From contig NZ_CP107985.1 of NCBI RefSeq assembly GCF_036108815.1, forward strand, positions 1,860,001 to 1,924,000: a DNA stretch of 64,000 nt. Direction: 5' to 3'. The notes below the pieces were generated by a model. It worked only from the letters and a program-made list of their open reading frames with translations. It did not search any database and was not told the DNA's origin. The first letter of the stretch is position 1, and every line of letters starts with the position of its first letter. Source of the stretch: Streptomyces sp. NBC_00353 (GTDB lineage Bacteria; Actinomycetota; Actinomycetes; Streptomycetales; Streptomycetaceae). The position numbers were made by a program, and so were the translations under genes. This document shows, in pieces, positions 1 to 9,114 of this stretch.

Positions 1-464
1 CCTCGTCGGGCACGACACCGACGTTCACGGCCGACTTCGGGAAGGATCTGCCCGGCCTGCACCTACTGCGGCTGACCCTGGAGGACAGCCGTGGCAGAAC
101 CCTTTCGGAGAACACGTACTGGCGCTACCGCGAGACGGCCGACATGAAGGCGCTCAACAAGGCCAGGACAGTCAAGGTCACCGCCGACCTCGGCCACGTC
201 TCCCGGTCGGGGACGCGCCGCACGATGCCCGCGACCATACGCAACCGGGGCTCGGCAGTCGCGTCGATGGTGCGGCTGGCATTGCTGGACGCCGACGACG
301 GCGGGCGCGTGCTGCCGACGCTCTACAGCGACAACTACGTGTGGCTGCTGCCCGGGGAGTCGCGCACGGTGACCCTCTCCTGGCCCGCGGAGGCGCTGCG
401 GTCGGGGCGGCCCGCGCTGCTGACCGAGGGATACAACAGCGCGCGAACGGTGACACGCGCGTAG
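1..464 (+). CDS. Glycoside hydrolase family 2, C-terminal part (exo-beta-D-glucosaminidase-like), partial
   Basis: The open frame enters from the left edge (first full codon at base 3) and stops at 464, giving about 153 residues. The segment has the beta-sandwich look of the last Ig-like domain of family 2 glycosidases, with ENTYWRY near the start and YSDNYVWLLPGESRTV near the end; a YSDNY..LLPGES motif is typical of exo-beta-D-glucosaminidases (CsxA type) that trim chitosan. No catalytic residues fall inside the window, so the substrate is inferred from this tail alone. The gene ends ten bases before a strong hairpin and converges on the NPP1 gene. Confidence 0.6.
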   Translation, partial: SSGTTPTFTADFGKDLPGLHLLRLTLEDSRGRTLSENTYWRYRETADMKALNKARTVKVTADLGHVSRSGTRRTMPATIRNRGSAVASMVRLALLDADDGGRVLPTLYSDNYVWLLPGESRTVTLSWPAEALRSGRPALLTEGYNSARTVTRA

Positions 465-473
465 CGTCCGCTG

Positions 474-503
474 CGGGGCCGGCCACTTGCGCGGCCGGCC
501 CCG
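474..503. terminator. Hairpin terminator between convergent genes
   Basis: Perfect 11-bp inverted repeat, arms 474-484 and 493-503, with an 8-base loop. It lies just after the stop of the glycosidase and between two convergent genes, so it can serve both strands. There is no T-run, as is usual for Streptomyces terminators. Confidence 0.75.
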
Positions 504-597
504 GTCGACGGCGGCGCAGGGCATCAGTCCGGCCGGCAGGTCAGGAGGCGGGGCTGCGGCTGCCCGTGCCGCACCCGCCCCCATCCCCGCCCATCCG

Positions 598-1365
598 TCA
601 GGCGTTGGGGTCGAATGAGATGTTGGCCGGCTTGGCCTTTTCGAGGTGGTAGTTGAAATTGCCGTCCTTGAGGCCGAAGACGGCGCTACCGAAGTCGGCC
701 TGGCTCAGCCTGTCCCGCAGGCCCGCGGGGTAGCCGTTCCAGCCGACCAGGCGAGGGAACTGCCACGCGTGGTAGTGATTCTCCGGCGGCTCGTCACCTG
801 TACTCGCAGGGCGGAAACAGTGCGTGCTCACGCCGTCCTTGTGGTAGACGATCTTGGGATGCGTCCCGTCCCACTGGATCTGGTCACGGCCGTAGACGTT
901 GAAGTTGCCGTGGGCGGAGGTGGATACGTAGCGGACCTCGTTGTTCTGCACCCACACCACGACGTGCTCCCAGTCGTGCCTGTGCCCGCCGAGCCCGCTG
1001 CCGGCCACGGCCTGGTCCTTCTCGAAATAGAGCCCGTACATGATGGCGCACCAGCCGTTGTTGCACTTGTAGCGGGCGTATCCGTTGGTGTTGTCGAGGT
1101 CCCAGGAGTCACGGCACTGACCGTTGACGGCCCCGGTGGTGTTGAGGCCGGGGGCTATGGACCCGTCGGGGCCGATGGCGGGAGTGGGGTAGCAGCCGTC
1201 CGTGTCGTAGTCGTACGCGGGTTGGAACGTCTGCTCCAGTCCGTCCGCGTTCGCGGGCAGGGCGGTGGGCGGGGCGGCGAGAGCGCTGCCGGGTACAGCG
1301 ATGACCAGCGCGATGGCGCTGCCGACGACGAGCGAGACCTTGCGGGTCCGTGCTCTGTTTTTCAC
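598..1365 (-). CDS. Secreted NPP1/necrosis-inducing-like protein (NLP)
   Basis: 255 residues. A signal peptide is visible: basic start (KNRARTRK), a hydrophobic stretch and an AxA-type cleavage site (SALAAP) near residue 30. The GHRHDWEHVVVWV segment is the signature of the NPP1 family, whose plant and microbial members bind a metal and act on membrane glycolipids. Several cysteines (CYP, CRD, CNNGWC) suggest disulfides after export. I start at the GTG at 1365 because AGGAGG sits five bases before it; a longer frame to 1398 lacks such support. Whether this bacterial homologue is toxic to plant cells cannot be told from sequence. Confidence 0.88.
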   Translation of the reverse strand: MKNRARTRKVSLVVGSAIALVIAVPGSALAAPPTALPANADGLEQTFQPAYDYDTDGCYPTPAIGPDGSIAPGLNTTGAVNGQCRDSWDLDNTNGYARYKCNNGWCAIMYGLYFEKDQAVAGSGLGGHRHDWEHVVVWVQNNEVRYVSTSAHGNFNVYGRDQIQWDGTHPKIVYHKDGVSTHCFRPASTGDEPPENHYHAWQFPRLVGWNGYPAGLRDRLSQADFGSAVFGLKDGNFNYHLEKAKPANISFDPNA

Positions 1366-1617
1366 TGCGTCCTCCTGGTCGACGCGTGGCGGGGGCACGC
1401 GACTGTGATTGGCATGCCCATCACAACCAGGTTGAATCGCGCGGTGAGCGGGCCGAACGCCGCCAGGTGACGTAGCGATGAAAGGCCGGCCAATACACAG
1501 CGAGTGAGCCGGTCAAGAGGCGCCTGGCCGGCACGGTGCCCGGACAGGCAGGGGCTGTCTCGCCGACCACCAGCACGGCGTCGGCGTCACGTCTGTGTGA
1601 TCGATAGGGTGACGGCC

Positions 1618-2244
1618 ATGCGGATGAAGATCATTGTGGCTGTCGGTGTGGCGGGCTTGCTGGCCACGGGATGCACGGATGGAAGTTCCGGCTCGGACAA
1701 GGATGCAAAGTCGGCGCCGGCCCCTACCGTGCTGCCGCAGAAGCTGACCAAGCCGAACACGGAGCCGGAGACGGAGCCGCAGCCCTCCCCGGCCGACGAC
1801 GCCCCGTTCGACGAGAATCTGGCGTACGAACTGCGCCTCAAAACCCTCAAAATGGCCCAGGCCACAGGCAGGACCACCGCCGAGTGCCCCAAGGGCCTGG
1901 AATCGAAGAGCGGTACGCGGGCGAGCTGCACAACCACCTACGAGGGTCTGAAGGTGGTGTGGGATGTGACCATCAGCAAGAAGGCCGGCTGGTCGGACAA
2001 CGTCGTGGAATTCGACGCGGTCCCGGACAAGGGCATCCTCACCAGCGACGGCGTCGCACGCCTGCTGTACGGCAACTACCGCGACAGCATCGACCACGCG
2101 CGCTGCAACGACATCCCCAAGGCCGTACTGGTACCGCTGAACGTGAAGACCAAGTACTCCTGCGAGGTCGTCTTCAAGGGCAGGACCCCGGGCGGCCCGG
2201 CCGAACCGGTGCGCGCCACGGACGCCGGACCGCGGGTCCACTGA
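1618..2244 (+). CDS. Secreted lipoprotein with two Cys-pair repeats (DUF4333-like)
   Basis: 208 residues. The N-terminus is a lipoprotein signal: MRMK, a hydrophobic run and the lipobox LLATGC, with a Ser/Pro-rich linker after it. Two similar halves follow, each with two cysteines spaced as in DUF4333 (AECP...SGTRASC and ARCN...TKYSC). The ATG at 1618 is preceded by TAGGGT with a 7-base gap, which can be read as the -10 of a leaderless transcript or as a weak ribosome site. The DUF4333 call is a pattern match only; function unknown. Confidence 0.75.
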   Translation: MRMKIIVAVGVAGLLATGCTDGSSGSDKDAKSAPAPTVLPQKLTKPNTEPETEPQPSPADDAPFDENLAYELRLKTLKMAQATGRTTAECPKGLESKSGTRASCTTTYEGLKVVWDVTISKKAGWSDNVVEFDAVPDKGILTSDGVARLLYGNYRDSIDHARCNDIPKAVLVPLNVKTKYSCEVVFKGRTPGGPAEPVRATDAGPRVH

Positions 2245-2289
2245 CCACGACACGCCGCTTTCATTGACGCCCGCCCGGAGAGCGGCACT

Positions 2290-2718
2290 TCACTCGCTGA
2301 TGCCCGACACTGCGAGCACCTTGTCGATGCGTACCCGGACGAGCAGCTGGCCGGGGACGCCGTTGCGGGCGCCGTACTCCTCGGCTCGGTCGGCACCCAC
2401 ATAACGGGCCGCGATCCGGGTGGCCCACTCCCGGAGCTGCGGGAGGGCGTCGCTGAGCTCCGCGCGACCTTGCAGTACCGCGTACCCGAACGGCGGTCGC
2501 TCATCGTCCACGCACAGCGCAACCCGGCCGTCCCGGGCGAGGTTGCGACCCTTGACCGTGTCCTGACCGGTGTTGAACACCAGCTCATCGCCGTCGAGCA
2601 GGAACCAGACGGGGGCGATGTGCGGGCTGCCGTCCGCGCGGACGGTGGAGAGCTTGCCGGTCCGGGTGCCGGACATGACGAATGCGCGCCACTCGGCGTC
2701 GCTCATCTTCTGTGCCAT
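2290..2718 (-). CDS. PPOX-class F420-dependent oxidoreductase-like protein
   Basis: 142 residues, the usual length for this split-barrel family. Family features are the opening TGKLSTVRADGSPHIAPVWF, the strand pair with VFNTGQDTVKGRNL, and DERPPFGYAVLQGRAEL. Members bind F420, FMN or heme and reduce small organic substrates or remove biliverdin; the substrate here is unknown. Start taken at the ATG encoding MAQKMSD, because the upstream in-frame extension looks non-coding. The gene converges on the lipoprotein gene, 45 bases away. Confidence 0.85.
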   Translation of the reverse strand: MAQKMSDAEWRAFVMSGTRTGKLSTVRADGSPHIAPVWFLLDGDELVFNTGQDTVKGRNLARDGRVALCVDDERPPFGYAVLQGRAELSDALPQLREWATRIAARYVGADRAEEYGARNGVPGQLLVRVRIDKVLAVSGISE

Positions 2719-2989
2719 GGCCGCATGCTGCCTGATGGAAAGCCGGCTGATGGGAACTGACGCGCGGAGTGCCCCTTTCCCTCCATGCGGCTCAGCCACT
2801 GATCCACTTTCGATACACGCTCCGGAGATCACCGGCCATCGCGACGACGCGCAAATTCACCGGCACCGTGCGCATGGCCACCCGAAGGCGTCCACCATCC
2901 TGCCCTTGTGGTTTGGACCACCGTCACCGTCCGGCTATCGGCGATCAGCATCATCCCTGCTGTCACACGGGGTAGTTCAGGGAGATCGC

Positions 2990-4879
2990 ATGAGCAGAAC
3001 CAGTCATCCCGGACCGGGTCGCCGCAGCCTGCTGCAGGCGGCGCTGGCCGTACCGGCGGTCGGAGCGGCCGGCACGGTACTGGGCACGCAGTCCGCGCAG
3101 GCCGCCACGGCGCAGTCATCGACAGCCGGCTCCGGCAGCCACCGTTTCGACACGGAGAGCCCGCGCTTCGCACTGGCGGTCCTGCCGGACACCCAGTACC
3201 TCTTCGACGCGGACAGCGCGGACCCGGAGCCGCTGAAGGAGACGTTCCACTACCTGGTGGCCCAGCGCCAGGAGGCGAACATCGCCTTTATGACGCACCT
3301 GGGCGACGTCACCGAGCACGGCAGCGAGGAGGAGATCGGTCTCGCGGCGGACACCTTCCGGACCATCCACGGCAAGGTGCCCTACAGCGTCCTCGCCGGC
3401 AACCACGACATCAACTCGGGCACCGACGACCAACGCGGTGACACCCCCTATCTCCGGGCGTTCGGGCCGCAGCGCTTCACCTCCATGCCGACCTTCGGCG
3501 GCGCATCGCCCGACGGCTACAACAGCTACCACGTGCTGCAGGCGGCCGGGCGCGAGTGGCTGGTACTCGCCCTCGACTGGCGAGCCTCCGAGAAGGGGCT
3601 GGCCTGGGCGCAGGGCGTCCTCGACGCCCACCCGACCCTGCCGGCCGTCCTCACGACCCATGACATCGCCTGGGCCGAGGACAACGGCCAGGCGCACCTG
3701 TCCGACAACGGACAGCGGCTCTGGGACCGCATCATCCGCGGCAACGACCAGATCTTCATGGCACTCGGCGGCCACTACTGGCCTCCGGGGCGCACCGTGC
3801 TCACCAACGACGCCGGCCATGACGTACATGTCCACATCACCAACTACCAGGACCGCTACTACGGCGGTGCGGGGATGGTCCGGCTCTACTCCTTCGACCT
3901 GGTCCGCAACGTCGTCGACGTCGAGACGTTCTCCCCGTGGTTCCTCGCCCGCGACCCGGAGAAGCGCACGCCGCTGGAGGCGGAGACCATCGAACTGACC
4001 GGTCCGGTGGACCGGTTCTCGCTGGACATCGACTTCGCGGAGCGGTTCCGGGGATTCGCCCCGGTGGTTCCCCCGGCGCCGCGTCCGGCCTCCCGGGTGA
4101 TGCCGCGGGGCACCGTCGCCTACTGGCGGTTCGACTCCTCCGGTCTCGCGGGTGCCGGCACTGCTGGTTCCGCGGTGGCCGCGGGCACAGTGGCACGCGA
4201 CCTGTCCGGGCACGGAAACGACCTCCGGGTCCAACTGCTCCACGACAGCGCCTCGAAGGCCCTCACCTGGTCGGGCGACCACCACACCGAGCAGCCGGCC
4301 CACGCCAGCCTCCGCTTCGACGGCGGCAAGGGGCCGGACCGGGGCGCGATCCTCACCACGGCCGCCCAGGCGCCGCTGAACAGCTTGACGTTCACCTCGG
4401 GCTTCACCATCGAGACCTTCATCAAGCTGCCGGAACCGTTCGAGGGCGACCACGCCTGGATGGGCATCCTCAGCTGGGAGGGCCGCAACGGAGACGCCGG
4501 AAAAACCACCGGCTGGTCGACGGAGGAGCCCACCTGCAGCCTCAATGTCACGCCTGAGCGCTTCCTGCAGTTCGTGCTCTACCCGCACGTCCAGGACGCC
4601 GACCCGACCTCATGGAGCCACGCGCTGCCCGTGGGCCGCTGGACCCACATCGCGGTCGTCAACAACGGTCACCGCACGGTGATGTACGTCGACGGGTCGA
4701 AGATCGCCCGCAACCCGTCCCAGCCGGCCACCGGCATCGCGACGCTCGGAAAGCCGTTCGTCATCGGCGGCACCCAGTTCGCCGAGCAGTTCGGCCAGAG
4801 CTTCTACGGCTGGATCGGCGACACCCGCATCGTGGACCGGGCGCTGACGCCGAAGGACTTCATGGCCCCGTTCGCGTAA
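2990..4879 (+). CDS. Tat-exported metallophosphoesterase with C-terminal LamG-like domain
   Basis: 629 residues. The start carries a twin-arginine signal (GRRSLLQ, hydrophobic run, AQAA cleavage) near residues 10-40. A calcineurin-type phosphoesterase domain covers roughly residues 60-330, with metal ligands in LPDTQ, HLGDVTEHG, GNHDIN, TTHDIAW and the final GGHYW. Residues from about 375 to the end (beginning GTVAYWRFDSSG) form a concanavalin A/LamG-like jelly roll that likely binds glycan or wall material. The enzyme probably hydrolyses a phosphoester outside the cell. ATG 2990 follows GGGAG at good spacing. A 15-bp hairpin ends the unit. Confidence 0.9.
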   Translation: MSRTSHPGPGRRSLLQAALAVPAVGAAGTVLGTQSAQAATAQSSTAGSGSHRFDTESPRFALAVLPDTQYLFDADSADPEPLKETFHYLVAQRQEANIAFMTHLGDVTEHGSEEEIGLAADTFRTIHGKVPYSVLAGNHDINSGTDDQRGDTPYLRAFGPQRFTSMPTFGGASPDGYNSYHVLQAAGREWLVLALDWRASEKGLAWAQGVLDAHPTLPAVLTTHDIAWAEDNGQAHLSDNGQRLWDRIIRGNDQIFMALGGHYWPPGRTVLTNDAGHDVHVHITNYQDRYYGGAGMVRLYSFDLVRNVVDVETFSPWFLARDPEKRTPLEAETIELTGPVDRFSLDIDFAERFRGFAPVVPPAPRPASRVMPRGTVAYWRFDSSGLAGAGTAGSAVAAGTVARDLSGHGNDLRVQLLHDSASKALTWSGDHHTEQPAHASLRFDGGKGPDRGAILTTAAQAPLNSLTFTSGFTIETFIKLPEPFEGDHAWMGILSWEGRNGDAGKTTGWSTEEPTCSLNVTPERFLQFVLYPHVQDADPTSWSHALPVGRWTHIAVVNNGHRTVMYVDGSKIARNPSQPATGIATLGKPFVIGGTQFAEQFGQSFYGWIGDTRIVDRALTPKDFMAPFA

Positions 4880-4922
4880 CCGGCTGCAGCGGGCTGCCGG
4901 ATGGCCGCCCGGGTCCGGTGCC

Positions 4923-4958
4923 CGGCCCGGGAGCGACGCGGTTGTCGCTCCCGGGCCG
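4923..4958 (+). terminator. Hairpin terminator after the metallophosphoesterase
   Basis: Perfect 15-bp inverted repeat, arms 4923-4937 and 4944-4958, loop of six bases, 43 bases past the stop codon at 4879. No T-run. Confidence 0.85.
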
Positions 4959-5238
4959 TGTTGCGTGGCCGGTGGGCCGAGGACACCTTCGGCCGGGGCG
5001 TCCGACAGCGGACAGAGCACAGCAGCATGGTCCGCGGCCCCGCGCGCCGTCCGGTGGGCACTGGGCAGGCCGGGGACGACCGGAGCCGATGCTGCCTGCG
5101 CGGTGCCGGCTCCCCTTCCGGCCACCACCTCGCCCACCGGGCGTCGGCCACACGACGCCGGGACGTCGCGCACGCCGGGGACGCTGTCGGCGAGCCCGCT
5201 CTCGACGGGTGCACGACGAGCAGGGACGACCGAGACCG

Positions 5239-6180
5239 ATGGCCCTACCCCGCATGCCGTTCCTGCGCCGGATCGCCTGCCTGGTCCCGATCACTGTCAT
5301 CGGCGTCTGGGTGGTCCTGAACTGGCCGGTCATCGCCTCCGGCGGCCGTGGCCTCCTCACCGCCAACCGCTACTGGCTGCTGGCCGCGCTGGCAGTCACC
5401 GGGCTGGGCTGGGTCGCGGTGTCCTTCGCGCGCCAGGGCGCGGTGCTCGAACCGCTCCCCGCCGGACGGCTGTTCGCCACCCAGTTCGCCTCAGGTGCCG
5501 CCAACCACCTCCTGCCGGCCGGATTGGGCGCGGGCGCGGTCAATCTGCGCTTCCTCAGGGGCTGCGGGATCCCGCTGACCCGGTCCTCGGCCGCACTCGC
5601 GTTGTACCTGCTGGCGGAGGCAGCGGGCCGGGTCGTGCTCCTGCTGACGCTTCTGACCGCCTACCCCGACGCGCTCCGGCTGGACGGCCTCGTCCCGAGA
5701 GCGGTTGCCCTCCCGCTCGTGTGGGCGGCGGTCGGGCTGGCCTGCACGGCAGTGCTCGCGCTTGTCGCCATACGTCCGCTCCGCAGGGTCATCGGTACCT
5801 TTCTGGGCACCGCTCTGACCGACGCGCGTGCACTGCATGCCAGGCCCGTACGGGCGCTGGCCCTGTGGGGCGGTTCATTGGCCTTCCCCGTCCTGCAGGC
5901 CGCCGGACTGGTCGCGGTCGCGCTGGCCGTCGGCGTACCGGTACCCGTGATCCATGTCGCGATCGCGTATCTCGCCGCCAGCATCGCGGCCGCTGCCGTC
6001 CCGACGCCCGGTGGCATCGGCTCCGTCGACGCGGCGCTGGTCGTCGCTCTCGTCGCCGCCGGGGCTTCGGTCACCGCCGCCGGTTCCGTGGTCCTGGGCT
6101 ACCGCATCATCACGGTATGGCTGCCGCTGATCCCCGGGGCGCTGGTACTCGGCGCCCTGGTGCGCTCGAAGGTGGTCTGA
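5239..6180 (+). CDS. UPF0104/lysylphosphatidylglycerol-synthase-like membrane protein
   Basis: 313 residues with about eight hydrophobic segments across the whole length. The late motif PTPGGIGSVDAALV is the hallmark of the membrane domain shared by UPF0104 proteins and the flippase half of MprF. There is no soluble aminoacyl-transferase domain, so it is a stand-alone membrane part; relatives move or modify lipids in the cytoplasmic membrane. The ATG at 5239 is the first start that removes a long non-coding-looking extension. Its 3' end faces the mannosyltransferase pair (stops at 6180 and 6304), which may point to a shared envelope role, but this is inference. Confidence 0.8.
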   Translation: MALPRMPFLRRIACLVPITVIGVWVVLNWPVIASGGRGLLTANRYWLLAALAVTGLGWVAVSFARQGAVLEPLPAGRLFATQFASGAANHLLPAGLGAGAVNLRFLRGCGIPLTRSSAALALYLLAEAAGRVVLLLTLLTAYPDALRLDGLVPRAVALPLVWAAVGLACTAVLALVAIRPLRRVIGTFLGTALTDARALHARPVRALALWGGSLAFPVLQAAGLVAVALAVGVPVPVIHVAIAYLAASIAAAAVPTPGGIGSVDAALVVALVAAGASVTAAGSVVLGYRIITVWLPLIPGALVLGALVRSKVV

Positions 6181-6303
6181 AAACCGGTCGTGCGACGGTT
6201 CTGTCTCCCACCAGGCGGAACGGCCGTACGGTCACCGCCGGCGCATCGATGGGCCGCCGAGGAGTACGACGACGGCCGCAGGGCGAGCCGGCACCCGGCC
6301 GGC

Positions 6304-7437
6304 TCAGGGCGCTGCCTCCGGAGCCGGTTCGTCCGCGCGCCGAGCACAGCTACGCGACGGAAGCCGGGAGGACGCTTGCGGCCACAACGCCAGCAGCCCC
6401 AGGCAGATCCATACGTACGTGCTCCCGCCGAGGAAGCCGTCCACGCCGGACGGGTCATCACGCCACAGCCATACGACACTGCTGCACAGCACCACGTACA
6501 GGGCTGCGGCAACGGCGCGACGGCCGGTTCTGGCGAGCAAGGCTATGGCGGGCACCGCCCACACCAGGTGGTGCACCCAGGTCACGGGGCTGATCAGGCA
6601 TGCCGCAAGGCCGGTGAGCGCCATGCCGGCCTCGTCGTCACCGACCGCCGCCGCCCGGCGCACCCGGTACGCCCAGAGGACGAGCACCACGAGCACGGCC
6701 GACACCCACACCGGGCGGGCCGCGCCCATCCGGGCCAGCGCGCCCTGCAGCGACTGGTTGGACACGTAGTCCAAGGCACCGACCCGGTGCGTGTCCCACA
6801 GCGCCCGGGTCCAGAACACCCATGACGCGCGCGGCGCCGCCAGCACACCGACCACGGTCGCTGCCACCGCCGTACCCGTGGCGACGGCAGCGGCCCGGCG
6901 GCGGCCGGTGAGCAGCAGGTACCCGATGAAGATGCCCGGCGTGAGCTTGAACGCCGCCGCCAGCCCGATGCCGACGCCCGCGAAACGGCCGCGCCCGCCG
7001 TCCGCGTACACCAGCGCCATCAGCAGCAGATTCACCTGGCCCAGGCTGAAGGTGTCCCGCACCGGCTCCAACATCACGAAAAGGCACCCGGTCACCACCG
7101 GCCCGCCTCGGCCCAAGGGCAGTTCGCGCAGTGGACCACGCAACAGCAACACCGACGCAGCCACACTGAGCAGCACGCAGCCCACCACCGCCCCGGTGCG
7201 TCCGACCAGGAGCATCGGCAGCATGCAGACGGCGGCGAAGGGCGGGTAGGTGAAGCCGTATCCGGTCCCGGGCAGCAGGTAGTCGTAGATCCGGCCGCCG
7301 TGCCGGATCCAGTCGTCGACGGTCCCGTAGTAGACGTAGAGGTCGAACCAGCCCCGGTAGTACGGCACCGTCACCATGAAGAGCACGGCGCCGGTGACCG
7401 GGACCACGGTGCGGAACAGCTGCCGCGGCCGGGTCAC
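6304..7437 (-). CDS. Glycosyltransferase family 87 (polyprenol-phosphate-mannose dependent)
   Basis: 377 residues, polytopic. The first luminal loop holds the acidic GT-C signature (WFDLYVYYG), followed by YDYLLPGTGYGFTYPPF, FSLGQVNLLLMAL and FKLTPGIF, all typical of GT87/DUF2029 alpha-mannosyltransferases such as PimE. These use polyprenyl-phosphate-mannose outside the membrane to extend phosphatidylinositol mannosides or other glycans. Its GTG start overlaps the TGA of the upstream gene as GTGA (7434-7437), so the two are translationally coupled. The last residues are Arg-rich and form a short cytoplasmic tail. Confidence 0.87.
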   Translation of the reverse strand: MTRPRQLFRTVVPVTGAVLFMVTVPYYRGWFDLYVYYGTVDDWIRHGGRIYDYLLPGTGYGFTYPPFAAVCMLPMLLVGRTGAVVGCVLLSVAASVLLLRGPLRELPLGRGGPVVTGCLFVMLEPVRDTFSLGQVNLLLMALVYADGGRGRFAGVGIGLAAAFKLTPGIFIGYLLLTGRRRAAAVATGTAVAATVVGVLAAPRASWVFWTRALWDTHRVGALDYVSNQSLQGALARMGAARPVWVSAVLVVLVLWAYRVRRAAAVGDDEAGMALTGLAACLISPVTWVHHLVWAVPAIALLARTGRRAVAAALYVVLCSSVVWLWRDDPSGVDGFLGGSTYVWICLGLLALWPQASSRLPSRSCARRADEPAPEAAP

Positions 7438-8792
7438 GGCAGCGTTCCCGGGACGTCGGCGGCCTGCGGCCGGGCCGCTGCCCGCCAGGTCAGCAGGGCC
7501 AGCGCCGCCAGTCCGCCGCCGCCCACCGCAAGCATCAACTGCCGTACGTCCGGGGCGAAACCGTCCGGGAGAACAGCGAGGGCGAGCACACAGCTGCCGA
7601 CGGCCGCCCAGCGGCGCACCCGGCCGCTCGGTGCGGCGGCCGCGATGGGAAACAGCGCCCAGAGCACGTACCAGGGGCGGATCGCGGGGCCGAGCAGGGC
7701 GACAGCGGCCAGGCCGAGCCCGAGGGCGTACACCGGGCCGAGGCCGTGGCGACGGCGCCAGACCAGGAGCAGGACAACGGCGATCGCGGCGACGCCGAGG
7801 AAGCGCCAGGCGGGCACGGCGCCGGTGAGGCGGCCCAGAGTACCGGTGAGGGACCAGTTGTGGGCGGAGACGGGGGTACCGAGGGCGCCGATCCAGCCGT
7901 AGCCGGTGCCGGTGGCGGCGGTGGCGACCATCGTGGTCGCCACCGCGACGGCGAGGGTGGCAAGTCCGGTCCTGATCAGCCGGGCACGCCCGTGCAGCCT
8001 GTTCGACCAGATCGACGCGACCGCGAACAGCCCCAGCACGGCAGGCACCTTCACCAGCGCGGCCAGCGTGACCAGCACCGCGGCCCACACCGGCCACCGT
8101 CCGGACGCCGCGACCAGGCCCGCACCGAGCAGCCCCAGCATCACCGCGTCGTTGTGCGCGCCCGCGACGAGGTGCAGCAGGAGCAACGGGTTGAGCGCGC
8201 CCAGCCAGAGCGCGGCCGACCGGTCGGTGCCGCAGCGCTCGGCGAGTACGAGCAGGAAGGCGATCATCAGGGCGACGCCGGACAGCGCCACCAGCCGCAT
8301 GCCGGCGATCCCGAGCGGTACCGCTGCCCTGGCCACGACCAGGAAGACCGGGCCGTACGGCGTCGGCGTGTGCTGCCAGATCGGCGGCACCTCGGCGGCC
8401 AGCGGCCCGCCGAGCCGGTCGGCACCGTGCGCGTACACGTCCATGTGCGCGGCGGCCATCGTGCCCTGCACCAGATAGCTGTACACGTCCCGGCTGAACA
8501 GCGGCGGACCCAGCACCAGCGGCACCGCCCAGATCCCCAGCGTCACCAACAGGAACCGCTCCCCCGGTGGTTCGGGCCCGCGCACCGCCCGCCCCAGCCA
8601 CCACCACGCGGCGACCAGCAGCACCAGCCCGAAGTACGCACCGGCCAGCCCCAGTCGCCCGCCGTACGGCCCCACCGCGTCCCGCACCGGCAACGCCCCT
8701 GCAGTCAGCCCGCCCACCGCGACCGCGACCGAGCCCGCGAACCCGAGCCACCGGCAGCGGCGCGGGTCGGCGATCGCGTCCGGTACCAGCAT
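7434..8792 (-). CDS. MptB-like alpha-1,6-mannosyltransferase (GT-C fold)
   Basis: 452 residues with a dozen or so hydrophobic helices. FSRDVYSYLVQG and HTPTPYGPVFL are the conserved luminal motifs of the MptA/MptB family that build the mannan backbone of lipomannan in actinomycetes from polyprenyl-phosphate-mannose; AGAHNDAVMLGLLGAGL and IRPWYVLW also fit. The ATG at 8792 was chosen because upstream codons lose the normal third-position G/C bias. It forms a two-gene operon with the GT87 enzyme, consistent with consecutive mannosylation steps. Confidence 0.87.
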   Translation of the reverse strand: MLVPDAIADPRRCRWLGFAGSVAVAVGGLTAGALPVRDAVGPYGGRLGLAGAYFGLVLLVAAWWWLGRAVRGPEPPGERFLLVTLGIWAVPLVLGPPLFSRDVYSYLVQGTMAAAHMDVYAHGADRLGGPLAAEVPPIWQHTPTPYGPVFLVVARAAVPLGIAGMRLVALSGVALMIAFLLVLAERCGTDRSAALWLGALNPLLLLHLVAGAHNDAVMLGLLGAGLVAASGRWPVWAAVLVTLAALVKVPAVLGLFAVASIWSNRLHGRARLIRTGLATLAVAVATTMVATAATGTGYGWIGALGTPVSAHNWSLTGTLGRLTGAVPAWRFLGVAAIAVVLLLVWRRRHGLGPVYALGLGLAAVALLGPAIRPWYVLWALFPIAAAAPSGRVRRWAAVGSCVLALAVLPDGFAPDVRQLMLAVGGGGLAALALLTWRAAARPQAADVPGTLP

Positions 8793-9114
8793 GCGCGCAC
8801 GGTAGCCCTGCCCGGGCCACCGGCAGCCGACCGTCAGGCGGACGGAATCCGGATGGCCGGTGAAAACCACGGTGTCCAAGGCCCTCGACCGGCAATGGCA
8901 CCACCGAGCGGCTCCACCGCGTCCGGAGGTTCAGCCGCGCCGGGCGCACGAGGCGGGCTGCCGCCTCGGCGAGCTGCCGGCGGGTCGTACCGGAGCGGAC
9001 GACGCTGCCGCAGTGGGGATGCGTGTACGTACCGCTCCTGCTGTGCGGCTACGCCTCGGATACGCAGACGGCCCCGCCTGGACGCAAGCTCTCAGGTGGG
9101 GCCATCCGGTTGCG
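8793..9114. other. Gene-free stretch upstream of the mannosyltransferase operon
   Basis: No convincing gene on either strand. It contains the presumed promoter of the mannosyltransferase pair and, at its right end, the hairpin that follows the HAD gene. Confidence 0.5.
9070..9103 (-). terminator. Hairpin after the HAD hydrolase gene
   Basis: Inverted repeat with 10-bp arms 9070-9079 and 9094-9103 (one G-U pair) and a 14-base loop, 11 bases past the stop of the minus-strand HAD gene. Confidence 0.55.

Noticed and set aside
646..1470. Long plus-strand open frame opposite the NPP1 gene
   Set aside because: Val/Gly/Arg-rich translation without motifs; it is the antisense shadow of a clear secreted protein, as is normal in high-GC DNA.
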